A DNA stretch of 14,934 nt from Avoscillospira sp045579045 (GCA_045579045.1 JAZNLL010000095.1:1-14934), one strand, 5' to 3'. Shown: positions 1 to 6,523, numbered from the stretch's first letter. Translations and numbers: made by a program. The notes: generated by a model not told the origin, from the sequence alone.

Positions 1-21
1 AGAATTTAACGGAGGTTATGT

Positions 22-672
22 ATGCTTGAAAAAATGAGTGATTTCTTTGAGGCAAGACTTGACGGATATGATGAGCATATGATGACTAACATCGAATATG
101 CAAGCGAGTTCTATCCTTTTACGGCAAAGCAATTACCGACCGCTGAAAACTGTTGCATACTTGATTTGGGTTGCGGTACAGGATTGGAACTGCAAGAATA
201 TTATAAGCTTAATTCTTCGGCAAAGGTTACGGGAATAGACCTTTCACAAGGAATGCTAACCGAGCTTCAACGAAAATTCGTTGGCAAGAATATAACCTTG
301 ATTCTTGACTCATATTTTGATGTTCCGCTTGGTGAAAATGTGTTTGATGCCGCTGTGTCTGTTGAAAGTCTGCATCATTTTACAAAAGAGGAGAAAATTC
401 CCCTATATGCTAAACTTCATACTGCACTGAAAGAAAACGGTTACTTTATACTGACGGATTACTTCTCCTTGTCAGATGACGAAGAAGAGATGCATCGTCA
501 AAACTTGATTGCCTTAAAAACAGAACAAGGTATTACCGATGACGAGTTTTACCATTATGATACACCCCTCACTGTGAAACACGAGATTGAAGCATTACTT
601 GAAGCAGGTTTTTCCAATGTCGAGGTTTTGAACCATTGGGGAGCAACATACACCGTTAAGGCAGTTAAATAG
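22..672 (+). CDS. Class I SAM-dependent methyltransferase
   Basis: This 216-aa protein is a small Rossmann-fold methyltransferase of the Methyltransf_25/UbiE-like type. The SAM-binding motif I DLGCGTG lies at residues 48-54, the acidic residue that binds the SAM ribose is probably D73 (in TGIDLS), and the segment around residues 108-120 (FDAAVSVESLHHF) matches the motif following the substrate pocket. The C-terminal third (about 150-216) is acidic and probably helical, and would form the substrate lid. The start is ATG at 22, with GGAGG at 11-15. The substrate cannot be told from sequence; small-molecule methylation is the usual role of this length class. The gene is visibly richer in A+T and uses more A/T-ending codons than the genes from 822 onward, which suggests a separate history. 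A strong hairpin at 715-747 ends the unit. Family call is firm; function is open. Confidence 0.85.
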   Translation: MLEKMSDFFEARLDGYDEHMMTNIEYASEFYPFTAKQLPTAENCCILDLGCGTGLELQEYYKLNSSAKVTGIDLSQGMLTELQRKFVGKNITLILDSYFDVPLGENVFDAAVSVESLHHFTKEEKIPLYAKLHTALKENGYFILTDYFSLSDDEEEMHRQNLIALKTEQGITDDEFYHYDTPLTVKHEIEALLEAGFSNVEVLNHWGATYTVKAVK

Positions 673-714
673 CTGACAAATTCCAATTTATCGAACAGTT
701 GTGATCCGTGAACA

Positions 715-747
715 AACTTCCCTCCGTCATTTTGACGGAGGGAAGTT
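715..747 (+). terminator. Hairpin terminator after the methyltransferase
   Basis: A perfect 14-bp stem (715-728 with 734-747, starting AACTTCCCTCC) encloses the five-base loop ATTTT and is followed by CTTTAT. The T tract is weak, but the stem is long and sits 42 bases after the methyltransferase stop, so it probably ends that transcript. It could also act on the minus strand, behind rubrerythrin. Confidence 0.7.
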
Positions 748-794
748 CTTTATATCCCAAATCAGTCCAAAAGGTAATTGGGAGTAAAAATTCC

Positions 795-818
795 GATGCT
801 AAGCATCGGGATTTTTGC
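795..818 (-). terminator. Terminator after rubrerythrin
   Basis: The stem CCGATGC / GCATCGG with a three-base loop is flanked by AAAAATT on the left and ATTTTT on the right, so it can work on both strands. On the minus strand it lies a few bases past the rubrerythrin stop codon (822-824) and is followed by a run of T, the expected position for that gene's terminator. Confidence 0.75.
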
Positions 819-821
819 TTA

Positions 822-1361
822 TTAGTAGTTCTCAGCTCTCAGTTCAAAGTATGCCTGAGGATGGGCGCAGACGGGGCAGATCTCGGGGGCGGCAGAGCCG
901 ATGTGGATGTGACCGCAGTTACGGCACTTCCATGCAACTTCGCCTTCCTTCAGGAAGACCACGCCGTCCTGAATGTTCTTCAGCAGGGTGCGATAGCGCT
1001 CCTCATGCTCCTTCTCCACCTTGGCAACACCGTCAAACATATTGGCGATGGTGTCAAAGCCTTCTTCTCTGGCCTCCTTGGCGAACTGGGCATACATATC
1101 GGTCCACTCATAGTTCTCACCGGCAGCGGCATCAGCAAGGTTTGCCATGGTGTCCGGCACGCCGCCATCATGGAGCAGCTTGAACCAGAGCTTTGCGTGT
1201 TCCTTCTCGTTACCGGCAGTTTCTTGGAAAATAGCTGCCATCTGCTCGTAGCCGTCCTTCTTGGCACGGGATGCGTAATACTGATACTTGGTGTGGGCCT
1301 GCGCCTCGCCTGCAAAAGCGGCCATCAGGTTCTTTTCGGTCTTGGTACCTTTGAGATTCAT
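822..1361 (-). CDS. rbr: Rubrerythrin
   Basis: A 179-aa non-haem di-iron peroxidase that reduces hydrogen peroxide in anaerobes, taking electrons through its rubredoxin-like iron centre. The N-terminal four-helix bundle carries the expected acidic and histidine ligands: E19 (FAGEAQAH), E52 and H55 (NEKEH), E85 (YEWTDMY), and E116 and H119 (VEKEH). The C-terminal rubredoxin-like domain has C146-x2-C149 and C162-x2-C165. Where the Desulfovibrio enzyme has the redox-switching ligand E97, this protein has D88; this seems to be a recurrent clostridial variant. The chosen start is ATG at 1361-1359, with GGAG at 1370-1373; a TTG at 1379 opens a longer frame but would lie upstream of that ribosome binding site. 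The gene has its own promoter and a palindrome over the predicted start of transcription, fitting peroxide-responsive control. Confidence 0.95.
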   Translation of the reverse strand: MNLKGTKTEKNLMAAFAGEAQAHTKYQYYASRAKKDGYEQMAAIFQETAGNEKEHAKLWFKLLHDGGVPDTMANLADAAAGENYEWTDMYAQFAKEAREEGFDTIANMFDGVAKVEKEHEERYRTLLKNIQDGVVFLKEGEVAWKCRNCGHIHIGSAAPEICPVCAHPQAYFELRAENY

Positions 1362-1377
1362 ATGTGTTGCTCCTTTC

Positions 1378-1400
1378 AAAACAAGAATTATTCTTGTTTT
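1378..1400 (-). promoter_or_regulatory. PerR/Fur-like palindromic operator of rubrerythrin
   Basis: A perfect inverted repeat of AAAACAAGAAT and ATTCTTGTTTT around one central T. Its core CAAGAAT-T-ATTCTTG has the 7-1-7 geometry of PerR boxes (consensus TTATAAT-N-ATTATAA) and agrees at 9 of the 14 non-central positions. It begins right after the -10 element and overlaps the predicted start of transcription, the position of a repressor site. That PerR is the binder is inference, based on the known PerR control of rubrerythrin in clostridia. Confidence 0.65.
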
Positions 1401-1401
1401 T

Positions 1402-1429
1402 ATTCTATCACATATTTTTCCCTTGTCAA
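1402..1429 (-). promoter_or_regulatory. Promoter of rubrerythrin
   Basis: On the minus strand a perfect -35 TTGACA (1429-1424) is followed after 16 bases by TAGAAT (1407-1402), preceded by TGA as an extended -10. Transcription should begin near 1395, inside the palindrome at 1378-1400. The -35 lies within about 10 bases of the folC stop, and no hairpin terminator separates folC from it. Confidence 0.75.
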
Positions 1430-1436
1430 GGTTTTT

Positions 1437-2705
1437 TTATGCATTTCTGGCAGCATTTTCAATATCGCCTACCATGTAAAGAGAGCCGTAAGCGAGGACA
1501 ACACCGTCCTGCCCAGCCAGTTCCTTAGCCCTGGCGACACCCTCTGCCGCATTTTTGCAGGCAGTGACGGGCTTGCCGAACTGTTCCAGATAGGTCTTCA
1601 GATCCTCCGCAGTCATGGCTCTGGGATTGTCGGGAGTAATGGTGACGAACTCCGAGACAAAGGGCGCCATATCCTTGTACATGGCATGGTAGTCCTTGTC
1701 TCCCAGCACACCGGTGAGAACGGTCAGATGCTGTCCACCCAGATAGTCCCGAACATTGTTGACCAGTGCTTCAATGCACTGAGGATTGTGACCGCCGTCC
1801 ACAATGAACAGAGGCTCTCTTGCCACCAGTTCAAACCGGCCGGGCCAGGAAACTGTCTCCAAGCCCTTGCGGATATGTTCTTCCGTCACATTCCAGCCGT
1901 TTTTCTGAAGAACCTTCATCAGTGTCAGCACCACAGCAGCATTTTTCAGCTGATGCTGTCCCAGCAGAGGCAGATGCAGTTCTTTCAGATCGCTCCAGTC
2001 GAAAACCTGACCCTCCAGAGAAGCGGATTTCAGATGGATGGTATCAAAATCGGCCTTGGTCAACGCTGCACCGACTTCTTTGCATCGGGCTTCAAAGACT
2101 GCCTCCACAGAAGCAGGCTCCCGGTAGATGACCGTCTGACAGCCTTCTTTGATGATCTTGGACTTGGTCTCTGCGATCTTCTCCAACGTATCGCCCAGCA
2201 GCTCCACATGATCCAGACCGATGTTGGTCATGACCGCCGCCACAGGGGGCGCAATGACATTGGTGGAATCGAACTCACCGCCGAGGCCAACTTCCAGACA
2301 GATGATATCGCACTTGCGGCGCTTGAAGAATTCAAAGGCCATGCAGGTGACAAATTCAAATTCGGAAGGCTCGCTTTCCATAGACTGGGCCAGAGGCTTC
2401 AGTTCCTCTACCAGTTCAATGACTTCCTCATCGGTGATACATTCGCCGTTCACCTGCATCCGTTCATTAAAACGGAAAATATAAGGAGAGGTGTAAAGTC
2501 CCACATTATAGCCTGCCTGCCGCAGGATGGAGGCAGACATGGAGGCCGTAGAACCCTTGCCGTTGGTACCGGCAATGTGGATAAATTTCAGATCCTTCTG
2601 GGGATTTCCCATTTTCTCCAGCAATTCATAGGTCCGGCCCAGACCGAATGTCCCGCCGTTCCAATAATTGCTGTGAATGTATTCCAATGCTTGCTCGAGG
2701 GTCAT
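1437..2705 (-). CDS. folC: Folylpolyglutamate synthase / dihydrofolate synthase
   Basis: This 422-aa cytoplasmic Mur-ligase-family enzyme adds glutamates to folates (and in many bacteria also joins glutamate to dihydropteroate), using ATP and L-glutamate. Polyglutamylation keeps folates in the cell. Visible motifs are the P-loop GTNGKGS (46-52), the magnesium/ATP-site segment CLEVGLGGEFDSTN (136-149), GLDHVELLG (163-171), LLGQHQLKNAA (248-256 region) and the C-terminal ligase-domain motif VDGGHNP (302-308). Length is normal. The start is ATG at 2705-2703 with AAGGA at 2712-2716; the longer open frame to 2786 lies upstream of this site and over folT. It is the second gene of a unit led by folT and a THF riboswitch. 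A TGA in another frame overlaps the start as ATGA, the usual sign of translational coupling, although the folT frame as it stands does not use that stop. Confidence 0.95.
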   Translation of the reverse strand: MTLEQALEYIHSNYWNGGTFGLGRTYELLEKMGNPQKDLKFIHIAGTNGKGSTASMSASILRQAGYNVGLYTSPYIFRFNERMQVNGECITDEEVIELVEELKPLAQSMESEPSEFEFVTCMAFEFFKRRKCDIICLEVGLGGEFDSTNVIAPPVAAVMTNIGLDHVELLGDTLEKIAETKSKIIKEGCQTVIYREPASVEAVFEARCKEVGAALTKADFDTIHLKSASLEGQVFDWSDLKELHLPLLGQHQLKNAAVVLTLMKVLQKNGWNVTEEHIRKGLETVSWPGRFELVAREPLFIVDGGHNPQCIEALVNNVRDYLGGQHLTVLTGVLGDKDYHAMYKDMAPFVSEFVTITPDNPRAMTAEDLKTYLEQFGKPVTACKNAAEGVARAKELAGQDGVVLAYGSLYMVGDIENAARNA

Positions 2706-3279
2706 GCCTGTTCCTTCTTTCTGGGGGCCAAAAGCCCAAATGCTGGAAAATTTTTGCCTTGAACAGCAGGTTGAGGATGAGTACATCCACCACCACAGTC
2801 ACAGCAAACTGAATGCTTCTGGCGCTGAGGAGCACCCAAAAGCCTTTTCCGTAGACGAAATCCAGAGCCCAGCTCTGGTAAAGAATCGAACCCAAAATCG
2901 CTGCCGGTGCCACCGCTGCAAAAAGGCGGAGCAAAGAAACCTTCTTCACCAGCATGGGTCTACAAAAGCCTGCAAACAGTCCGTAGAGAATGGGCGGCAC
3001 GCAGAAAATAGGATTGTAGCCATAGCCGGAGAACAGGCAGCCCACCAGATCGGACACAAAGCCCACCAGACCGCCTGCCACAGGTCCAAAGAGGATGCCT
3101 GCCAGCACCGTGGGCACAGCCTCGATGGAAAAGCGGGTGAACTCATTGGGCATGGGCACGATGAGCCGTGCCAGCACCACCTGCAAGGCCGCCAGCAAGG
3201 CGCAGCAGGTCAAGGTTTTCGTGGTCATTCCAACTGATTTTTTCTGAGAAACCGTTGCTGTTTGTACATTTTTGGACAT
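2626..3279 (-). CDS. folT: Folate ECF transporter S component FolT
   Basis: The 217-aa reading frame encodes a hydrophobic membrane protein of about six helices, roughly residues 20-174. The segments RFSIEAVPTVLAGILFGP (49-66), GFVSDLVG (73-80) and GYNPIFCVPPILYG (87-100) are typical of folate-specific S components, which bind folate and dock on the shared EcfAA'T energising module; that module is not encoded in this window. The start ATG at 3279-3277 has GGAGG at 3287-3291. The THF riboswitch upstream confirms the substrate. The odd point is the C-terminus: from about residue 187 the sequence is no longer FolT-like but an arginine-rich read-through of folC in another frame, giving an 80-nt overlap. 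A single extra base in the run of five C (plus-strand G at 2723-2727) would give a 192-aa protein ending RKKEQA at a TGA overlapping the folC ATG. Either a real or an assembly frameshift is suspected; only the tail is affected. Confidence 0.9.
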   Translation of the reverse strand: MSKNVQTATVSQKKSVGMTTKTLTCCALLAALQVVLARLIVPMPNEFTRFSIEAVPTVLAGILFGPVAGGLVGFVSDLVGCLFSGYGYNPIFCVPPILYGLFAGFCRPMLVKKVSLLRLFAAVAPAAILGSILYQSWALDFVYGKGFWVLLSARSIQFAVTVVVDVLILNLLFKAKIFQHLGFWPPERRNRHDPRASIGIHSQQLLERRDIRSGPDL

Positions 3280-3307
3280 AAAAAAGCCTCCAATCGAATT
3301 TTGGAGG
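3280..3307 (-). promoter_or_regulatory. Riboswitch expression platform: hairpin holding the folT ribosome binding site
   Basis: On the minus strand CCTCCAA (3307-3301) can pair with TTGGAGG (3293-3287) around a seven-base loop. The 3' arm contains the folT ribosome binding site GGAGG, and it is followed by CTTTTTT (3286-3280) and then at once by the ATG. The same hairpin can therefore act as an intrinsic terminator or hide the ribosome binding site. A second hairpin (AGATTCC 3359-3353 with GGAATCT 3343-3337) stands between it and the riboswitch. Confidence 0.7.
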
Positions 3308-3365
3308 AGGTTAAAAGAATATTCTATTCACATATCAGATTCCAAGATCAACGGAATCTCTTCCT

Positions 3366-3462
3366 TAGGCGGTTGCGAGATCAGCATCGCGGAACAGCGT
3401 TCCTTCGCCCGGCGGCAACCTCCCATCCAACCGATACTTGACGCGCTGGTCTCTACTCCCTA
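3366..3462 (-). ncRNA. Tetrahydrofolate (THF) riboswitch
   Basis: Read on the minus strand, this leader matches the known class (Rfam RF01831) as I recall it from the Streptococcus mutans example. P1 is UAGG (3462-3459) with CCUA (3369-3366). The conserved GAGUAGA follows, then P2 GAGACCAGC (3453-3445) with GCUGAUCUC (3385-3377; one C-A mismatch). Then come the conserved GCGUCAAGU, the GGAUGGGA region, and the 3' junction GCAACCGCC (3376-3368). The match comes from both primary sequence and pairing. Known THF riboswitches bind reduced folates and mostly lower expression of folate uptake or synthesis genes. Position fits: a promoter lies directly upstream and folT directly downstream. Confidence 0.9.
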
Positions 3463-3478
3463 CGATATGTACGTTCTC

Positions 3479-3506
3479 ATTGTATCTTATTTCTGCAAAA
3501 AATCAA
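3479..3506 (-). promoter_or_regulatory. Promoter of the riboswitch-folT-folC operon
   Basis: On the minus strand TTGATT (3506-3501) and TACAAT (3484-3479) are separated by 16 bases. Transcription would begin near 3472, about ten bases before the first stem of the riboswitch, which is the expected arrangement. Confidence 0.65.
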
Positions 3507-3520
3507 GTACTTTTTTATCG

Positions 3521-3552
3521 AAAAGACCGCTCTCCTGAGAGAGCGGTCTTTT
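3521..3552 (-). terminator. Terminator after htrA
   Basis: A perfect 14-bp stem, AAAAGACCGCTCTC (3521-3534) with its complement (3539-3552), around the loop CTGA. On the minus strand it lies just past the htrA stop and ends in TTTT. It also separates htrA from the folT promoter. Confidence 0.85.
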
Positions 3553-3555
3553 GTA

Positions 3556-4971
3556 TCAATTTCCAAAGCCAAAGCTGAAGGGATCACCGAAGAAATACTC
3601 AAAGGGATCAATGGCCTGCGGCTGCTGGGGCTGCACATTGGGCTGTTGCTGTTGTTGCTGCTCCTGCTGCTGTTTCTGATATGCCTCTGTCTGGGCATCC
3701 AGTTCCTCCTGCCGGGGCTTTTCGTCCAGAACGGCAGTCAAAGTCATCTCCGCACCGGCGCGGTAGATCTTCAGTTCGATGGTCTCACCGGCTTTGTGCT
3801 TCTTCAGCACTGCCAGCAGCTCGGGATGGGTGGCAGTTTCTACATCGTTGACAGCAATGATGATATCGCCCACCTGCAAGCCTGCCTTCTGGGCACAGCT
3901 GCCATCCACAATGGCCTCCACTCTGGGGCCGACCGGCAGACCGTAATAATTGGCAGTCTTGGAATCCAGGGTAGAAACCGTCACGCCCAGGTAAGCCTGA
4001 CCCTTCACATAGCCATGATCCACCAGGTCATAGGCCACCTTCAAAGCGGTGTTGATGGGAATAGCAAATCCCAAGCCCTCAATGGTGGCGCCGGAAGTGC
4101 TGGTACCGGAATACTTGGCAGTGGTCACGCCGATGACATTGCCGTTCATATCGAACAGCGGACCGCCGGAGTTGCCGGAGTTGATGGCGGCATTGGTCTG
4201 GAGCATATTCTGGGGATTGCCGTCGGTGTTGATCTCCCGATCCAGAGCGGACAGGATGCCGGTGGTCATGGTAAAAGTCAGCTCACCCAGAGGGTTGCCG
4301 ATGACCGCCACTTCCTCACCGACCTTTAGTTCATCGGAATTGCCCACAGTCACAGGCTTCAAGCCCTCAGCTTCGATCTTCAAAACCGCGATATCAAAGG
4401 AGCTGTCCTGACCAACCAATTCCGCTTCATAGCTTTCTTCATTGAACAGCTCCACCTGAATGGTATCGGCACCGGAAACCACATGGCTGTTGGTGATGAC
4501 ATAGCCGTCTTCTGTCAGAATGAAGCCGGTACCTGCAGAGGCCGAAACAGCCTCCTGACCGAAGGCGTTGGTGGTGGCTTCGGTCTTAATGCCCACCACG
4601 GAGCCAACAGTCATTTCGTAAACTTCCACAGGGGACAGGCCCTTACCTGCATCGTTGCTTGCAAGCTGATCGGGCAGCTGATGGACAGTCAGCGCATAGC
4701 CGTCCTCCACCACTTCCTCGGGAGGTGCCGCTTCTTCCGTCAGATGATCGCCCTTCAGATTGCCGATAAACCCGGTCAGCAGAGAACCGCCGATGCTACC
4801 CAGGATGGCCACAACTGCCACCAGAGCGATCAGCTTCAGACCGTTCCGGTCTTTCTTTTCTTTTTTGGGTTTTTCCGGCTGAGAAATATGGTCATAGGGA
4901 TTGTATTCATTGCCACCGGTAGGTTCTTCCTCCGGCTCAATGCTGTAATTCAGGGGATTATATTCATCCAT
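3556..4971 (-). CDS. htrA: HtrA/DegP-family membrane-anchored serine protease
   Basis: A 471-aa protein of the trypsin-like S1C family, which degrades or refolds damaged proteins outside the membrane. Order of parts: an acidic cytoplasmic tail (1-36) with two EYNP motifs (3-6 and 22-25), a basic stretch KPKKEKKDR (34-42), one membrane helix (about 46-70), a linker, the protease domain with catalytic H163 (NSHVVS), D193 (SFDIAVL) and S268 (GNSGGP), and one PDZ domain (about 325-415). The C-terminus is unusual: a glutamine-rich stretch (about 433-450), then an aromatic end with DPFEYFF and DPFSFGFGN. The start ATG at 4971-4969 follows AAGGAGG. It is transcribed alone, with a strong hairpin at 3521-3552; I found no convincing promoter in 4972-5055. 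Gram-positive relatives are stress-induced, but no operator is evident here. Confidence 0.93.
   Translation of the reverse strand: MDEYNPLNYSIEPEEEPTGGNEYNPYDHISQPEKPKKEKKDRNGLKLIALVAVVAILGSIGGSLLTGFIGNLKGDHLTEEAAPPEEVVEDGYALTVHQLPDQLASNDAGKGLSPVEVYEMTVGSVVGIKTEATTNAFGQEAVSASAGTGFILTEDGYVITNSHVVSGADTIQVELFNEESYEAELVGQDSSFDIAVLKIEAEGLKPVTVGNSDELKVGEEVAVIGNPLGELTFTMTTGILSALDREINTDGNPQNMLQTNAAINSGNSGGPLFDMNGNVIGVTTAKYSGTSTSGATIEGLGFAIPINTALKVAYDLVDHGYVKGQAYLGVTVSTLDSKTANYYGLPVGPRVEAIVDGSCAQKAGLQVGDIIIAVNDVETATHPELLAVLKKHKAGETIELKIYRAGAEMTLTAVLDEKPRQEELDAQTEAYQKQQQEQQQQQQPNVQPQQPQAIDPFEYFFGDPFSFGFGN
3642..3675 (-). repeat. Imperfect CAG/CAA triplet run in htrA
   Basis: On the minus strand this is a run of CAG and CAA codons, interrupted by a GAG, coding the glutamine stretch near the HtrA C-terminus. 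The mixed use of CAG and CAA makes it less slippery than a pure triplet repeat. Length differences between strains would be expected here. Confidence 0.65.
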
Positions 4972-5055
4972 GACGAATCCTCCTTGTTTTTTTCTTTCAT
5001 CCTAAAACAGAAATATGTCAAAACTATGGACGGAAATAAAACAAAATTTGAATGT

Positions 5056-6306
5056 TTATCCTTCAATGAGGTTGGCAACCCGCCGCAGAGACAGTCTTCT
5101 GCGCATATAGGGGTGATAGCGGAAGCTCTTTGCCACAAACTCGCCATCCTTGCCGATCTCTTCAATGGTGGTCTTGCAGCCGGCCTTTTTCATGGCTTCC
5201 AAACAGGTCTCATAGGAAGGCACGCTGCGGATGATCTTCACGATCTCCGGCCACAGCCGCTCCACTTCCCTGGGATCGATGGGATCGGTGATGGTATCGG
5301 GTGTGTTGAGCTTGCGAACATCCTCTGCCAAGGGACCATAGCTTGCGAAGATTTCCTCCCAGTCGTTGACCTCCTTGTGGGCAGTCACGGAAGGCAGCTG
5401 TGCCAGCTTTTCGTAATATTCCAGCATCATGAGGGTGGCAACACCCACATCTTCTCCGTGATAATTGGGAATTTTCCCCTCCAGCAGTTCCATACACTCC
5501 CAATAGTGGGCCATGATATGCTCTGTGCCGGAGCCGGGACGGGAAGTCAGTGTGAAGCTCATGGCAATACCGGTGAGAATCAGAGACTCAAACACAGCAC
5601 CGGCAGCTTCTTCATCGCAAAGTGTGATTTTGTCTGCCATAGCCATGAGCCGATCTGTGGCCATTCTGGTCAGATCCGCCACTTTCCGGCAATAGTGTTC
5701 CCCAGTAAGCAAATGTGATACCTGCCAATCGATCAATGCGATATTTTTGCTGACCATGTCGCCAAAACCGGCAGCCTTCAGTGCCACAGGAGCTTCTGCC
5801 AAAATCTTCGTATCGGCGATAATCACCTCAGGACATTTTGCCGGATGGGTGGTCTTGAAATTGCCGTCTACAATGGGGGCAGAGTAGGAGGCAAATCCAT
5901 CCATACTGGCAGCGGTGCCAAAGAGGCACAGAGGCTTTTTCTGCCGGGCACAGGCCATACGGCAGGGGTCATGGACAGAACCGGTACCCACAGCCAGAAC
6001 GGCATCCACACGGTCAAACCAGCTTTCCACCAGACGGACATCGTCCATGGTCGCCACCCGAATGGAGTCATAAATATAGGTAGAAACGGTAAAGCCATCC
6101 AGACTTTCCAAGATCCCATCTGCAGCCCTGAGGGTATCCTCGTCTGCCACCACCAGCAGCCGCCGGGGGAAGCCGTTTTCCTTCAAAATTTCACCTACAT
6201 GGTGTACCAGTCCGCTGCCGACCCGAATATCCTTCACATCGCAGCGATGCTCCACACCGCAGGTACAATCCTTATAAGAATCGATCAATTCATGAAAGTT
6301 TATCAT
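5056..6306 (-). CDS. sn-Glycerol-1-phosphate dehydrogenase family (EgsA/AraM-like)
   Basis: A 416-aa NAD(P)-dependent, metal-dependent dehydrogenase of the iron-containing alcohol dehydrogenase fold. In the EgsA/AraM family the reaction is reduction of dihydroxyacetone phosphate to sn-glycerol-1-phosphate. Visible are the nucleotide-binding GTGS (107-110), TAASMDGFAS (131-140), and the likely metal ligands D183 (GFGDMVSK), H263 or H267 (GSGTEHIMAHYWE) and H283 (NYHGEDVG). The region from about 300 on is longer than in archaeal homologues but usual for bacterial AraM-like proteins. The start is ATG at 6306-6304, behind GGAGG at 6317-6321; the frame stays open to 6381 but crosses the predicted promoter. 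In Bacillus this enzyme supplies heptaprenylglyceryl phosphate synthesis; whether it does so here is unknown, as no PcrB-like gene is near. Glycerol dehydrogenase is a less likely alternative because of the GSGTEH motif. Confidence 0.85.
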   Translation of the reverse strand: MINFHELIDSYKDCTCGVEHRCDVKDIRVGSGLVHHVGEILKENGFPRRLLVVADEDTLRAADGILESLDGFTVSTYIYDSIRVATMDDVRLVESWFDRVDAVLAVGTGSVHDPCRMACARQKKPLCLFGTAASMDGFASYSAPIVDGNFKTTHPAKCPEVIIADTKILAEAPVALKAAGFGDMVSKNIALIDWQVSHLLTGEHYCRKVADLTRMATDRLMAMADKITLCDEEAAGAVFESLILTGIAMSFTLTSRPGSGTEHIMAHYWECMELLEGKIPNYHGEDVGVATLMMLEYYEKLAQLPSVTAHKEVNDWEEIFASYGPLAEDVRKLNTPDTITDPIDPREVERLWPEIVKIIRSVPSYETCLEAMKKAGCKTTIEEIGKDGEFVAKSFRYHPYMRRRLSLRRVANLIEG

Positions 6307-6325
6307 GGTATCATCTCCTCCCCAT

Positions 6326-6354
6326 ACTATATCACAACCACTCTTTTCCCGCAA
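6326..6354 (-). promoter_or_regulatory. Promoter of the glycerol-1-phosphate dehydrogenase gene
   Basis: On the minus strand TTGCGG (6354-6349), a 17-base spacer ending in TGA, and TATAGT (6331-6326) form an extended -10 promoter. The predicted start near 6319 leaves a leader of only about 13 bases, barely enough for the GGAG (6318-6315) before the ATG. Confidence 0.55.
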
Positions 6355-6462
6355 GGAGAAACAGTTTTGCAAGTTTTCCATTCAAGAAATGCAAATCTGC
6401 CTCGTTATTTGCGGTTCTGCCCTGCATTTTTCAGAATATTTTGAAATTTTCGAAATTAGATA

Positions 6463-6491
6463 TTGCAATTTAATACTTTATTGTGTAAAAT
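6463..6491 (+). promoter_or_regulatory. Promoter of citrate synthase
   Basis: TTGCAA (6463-6468), 17 bases, TAAAAT (6486-6491), in a very AT-rich stretch. The start of transcription would fall near 6498, and AGGAGG at 6511-6516 follows. Confidence 0.65.
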
Positions 6492-6523
6492 AAGCAACAA
6501 CATCCCATAAAGGAGGAAGCTCC

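Noticed and set aside
755..783. Inverted repeat TCCCAA...TTGGGA between the two hairpins after the methyltransferase
   Set aside because: Only six base pairs with a 17-base loop; probably chance.
2715..2740. Programmed ribosomal frameshift at the run of C near the folT end
   Set aside because: The local codons TGG CCC CCA do not form a classical slippery heptamer, and I see no obvious downstream stimulatory structure. A plain one-base change is simpler.
708..2762. A 684-codon open frame on the plus strand across rubrerythrin and folC
   Set aside because: It is antisense to two well-recognised genes, has no family-like sequence and no plausible ribosome binding site, and begins in a terminator hairpin. 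It is a by-product of codon bias.
3642..3675. Triplet repeat considered as a CRISPR or tandem-repeat array
   Set aside because: It is in frame and simply encodes glutamines in HtrA; there are no spacers.
4972..5055. TTGACA on the minus strand upstream of htrA
   Set aside because: No acceptable -10 element lies 16-18 bases downstream, so it cannot be called a promoter from sequence alone.
4483..5718. A 411-codon plus-strand frame spanning the htrA and dehydrogenase genes
   Set aside because: It runs antisense through two real genes and their intergenic gap and shows no recognisable domain.
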